Of a DNA stretch of 53,391 nucleotides, positions 52,459-53,391 are shown piece after piece. The notes under the pieces are model-generated. The model saw only the letters and a program-made list of their open reading frames with translations. It was not told where the DNA came from and did not search any database. Positions within the stretch are counted from its first letter, which is position 1, and the number at the start of each line of letters is the position of its first letter. This DNA comes from JBBAEA01 sp041656175. Its GTDB lineage: Bacteria; Myxococcota_A; Bradymonadia; UBA4248. Location of the stretch: positions 1 through 53,391 of the forward strand of contig JBBAEA010000007.1 in NCBI GenBank assembly GCA_041656175.1. The letters are read 5' to 3'. The translations under genes and the position numbers were made by a program.

Positions 52459-52601
52459 GGGGGTAGCGCAAGATCGCTCGAAAAAGTCGATTAGTGACGC
52501 ATTTTGTGCGGCGGTTAAGCGATTAGCTTAAACGCCGCACAAAATAATGCGGGACTTAGCGAATTTTGAGGGAAGCTTGCGCGTAGGGGGAGACTTCCCC
52601 C
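52459..52601 (+). repeat. Long hairpin repeat, family A, copy A7
   Basis: It reads GGGGGTAGCGCAAGATC ... GGGAAGCTTGCGCGTAGGGGG-AGAC-TTCCCCC, with inner arms GCATTTTGTGCGGCG/CGCCGCACAAAATAATGC. The left and right flanks are also similar to A1 (GTCCTCGC-x-GAGAGG) and A8 (CTTGAAAATTATCAATTTAA). It occupies most of the gap between yraN and tolQ. The rest of 52281-52821 shows no gene. Confidence 0.9.
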
Positions 52602-52821
52602 ACCAAAAAATAAACTTGAAAATTATCAATTTAACGAATTTTCGCATGCCCTAGGAAAGCGCATTCTCACAAAAGAAAACTTCAAATAACTTGGAGCTGC
52701 GGCGGATTTGCGCTATTTGGCATTGGGGTATTGTGCGGGGTGGGCTGGAAAGTTTTGTATAAATTCGCTAGAATTGGGTGCTTCGGGGTGTTATTCGCCC
52801 TGCTAATGGATGGAATTGCTT

Positions 52822-53391
52822 ATGAAATCGTTGACATTGTTTGCTGCGCTTGGCCAGGCGAGCTCGCAACTCGATATTTGGGAGTTGGTGAGCCAGTCGA
52901 CGGGCGCGGTCATGGCAGTTTTGGTTCTTTTGGTCATGATGTCGTTGGTTAGTTGGTACATCATCGCGTCCAAGGCATTGTATTTGCGCAAGGCGCGCAA
53001 GGAATCGGAGCGTTTTCAGGACTTATTTTGGAAGTCTAAGCGCTTGGATGCGACGTACAAAGAAGCGGAGCTGTTGCGAAAGAGCCCGACCGCGCAGCTT
53101 TTTAGGGCTGGCTACATCGAGTTAACCAAGCTCAAGGGGCGCGACAAAGAGAAGGAGCGAGAGAGCGATGCGATGGAGCTTTCGGGCTTCGAGAACGTGG
53201 AGCGCGCGATGCATCGGGCGAGTGTGGCGGAGGCGACGGAGTTGGAGAAGAATTTGTCGTTTTTGGCGACTACGGGTTCGACGGCACCGTTTATTGGTTT
53301 GTTTGGAACGGTTTGGGGAATTATGCATGCGTTCATTAATTTGAGCGCGAATACAGGCGATTTGGGAATTCAGTCGGTGGCGGGCCCGATT
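52822..53391 (+). CDS. tolQ: TolQ/ExbB/MotA-type proton channel subunit, partial
   Basis: The gene starts at ATG 52822 and runs off the right edge; 190 residues are visible. TolQ is the proton-channel stator of the Tol-Pal system, which maintains outer-membrane integrity and constriction. The N-terminal TM1 (~28-50, GAVMAVLVLLVMMSLVSWYIIAS), the cytoplasmic helical part (RKARKESERFQDLFWKSKRLD), the TolQ-typical NLSFLATTGSTAPFIGLFGTVWGIMHAF, and the beginning of the next segment (SVAGPI) fit this family closely. Other Tol genes presumably follow beyond the window. The start is supported by the family N-terminus; the upstream ribosome-binding site is weak. Confidence 0.9.
   Translation, partial: MKSLTLFAALGQASSQLDIWELVSQSTGAVMAVLVLLVMMSLVSWYIIASKALYLRKARKESERFQDLFWKSKRLDATYKEAELLRKSPTAQLFRAGYIELTKLKGRDKEKERESDAMELSGFENVERAMHRASVAEATELEKNLSFLATTGSTAPFIGLFGTVWGIMHAFINLSANTGDLGIQSVAGPI

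Noticed and set aside
52731..52952. 73-codon + strand frame
   Set aside because: Overlaps the clear TolQ start in another frame.
1..53391. tRNA, rRNA or transposase genes
   Set aside because: None was recognised by eye; a cloverleaf or DDE-type protein was not found, though a program search would be firmer.

Overview
This 53.4 kb window is a chromosomal segment of a Gram-negative bacterium, most probably a member of the Myxococcota (former Deltaproteobacteria). The evidence is the mix of outer-membrane systems (Lol permease, Lgt, Tat, Tol), many predicted lipoproteins, and several secreted Cys-rich lipoproteins built from repeats of the type C-G-N-G-x-(L/I)-x-x-G-E-x-C-D-G, a style typical of that phylum. 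I cannot name the genus. I saw no rRNA, tRNA, CRISPR array, transposase or prophage.

Layout. 1-3.8 kb: a Cys-rich lipoprotein cut by the left edge, a LolC/E permease, and tatB-tatC. 3.9-9.5 kb: a large lipoprotein with Cys-rich and FG-GAP repeats, an isochorismatase-family hydrolase, a LolA/LolB-like lipoprotein and an RNase HI. 10-15.5 kb: miaA, a TPR lipoprotein coupled to a membrane protein with a repetitive tail, and mreC-mreD. 15.7-24.7 kb: a second Cys-rich lipoprotein, two small proteins, rsmH, truA with a GAF histidine kinase, a site-2-type protease and a further lipoprotein. 25-28.9 kb: a small peptide gene behind a consensus promoter, an ABC exporter, solitary etfA, and queG. 28.9-36.2 kb: uvrA, a B12-binding radical SAM protein, lgt and an HD phosphohydrolase. 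36.7-46.4 kb: a MATE transporter, a third Cys-rich lipoprotein, dnaK, an NtrY-like kinase and an exported TPR protein. 46.6-51.7 kb: an adenine-methylase/SNF2-helicase pair, a likely restriction or phage-defence unit. 51.6-53.4 kb: a cluster of DnaA boxes, a YraN nuclease-like protein, and the start of tolQ.

The most striking points are four. First, a 49-residue peptide has a lasso-type RiPP leader pattern and a candidate G1/D8 core. It sits behind a perfect TTGACA-17-TATAAT promoter and immediately upstream of an ABC exporter whose catalytic glutamate is replaced by glutamine. Second, an intergenic repeat family (seven long and two short copies) folds into a hairpin of about 145 nt. Its arms differ between copies with compensating changes, so structure appears to be conserved. 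Third, four perfect DnaA boxes lie within 190 bp next to an AT-rich stretch, an oriC-like arrangement that is not beside dnaA. Fourth, there are two more dispersed non-coding repeat families, one with terminal inverted repeats like a MITE. Most gaps longer than 300 bp are filled by these repeats.
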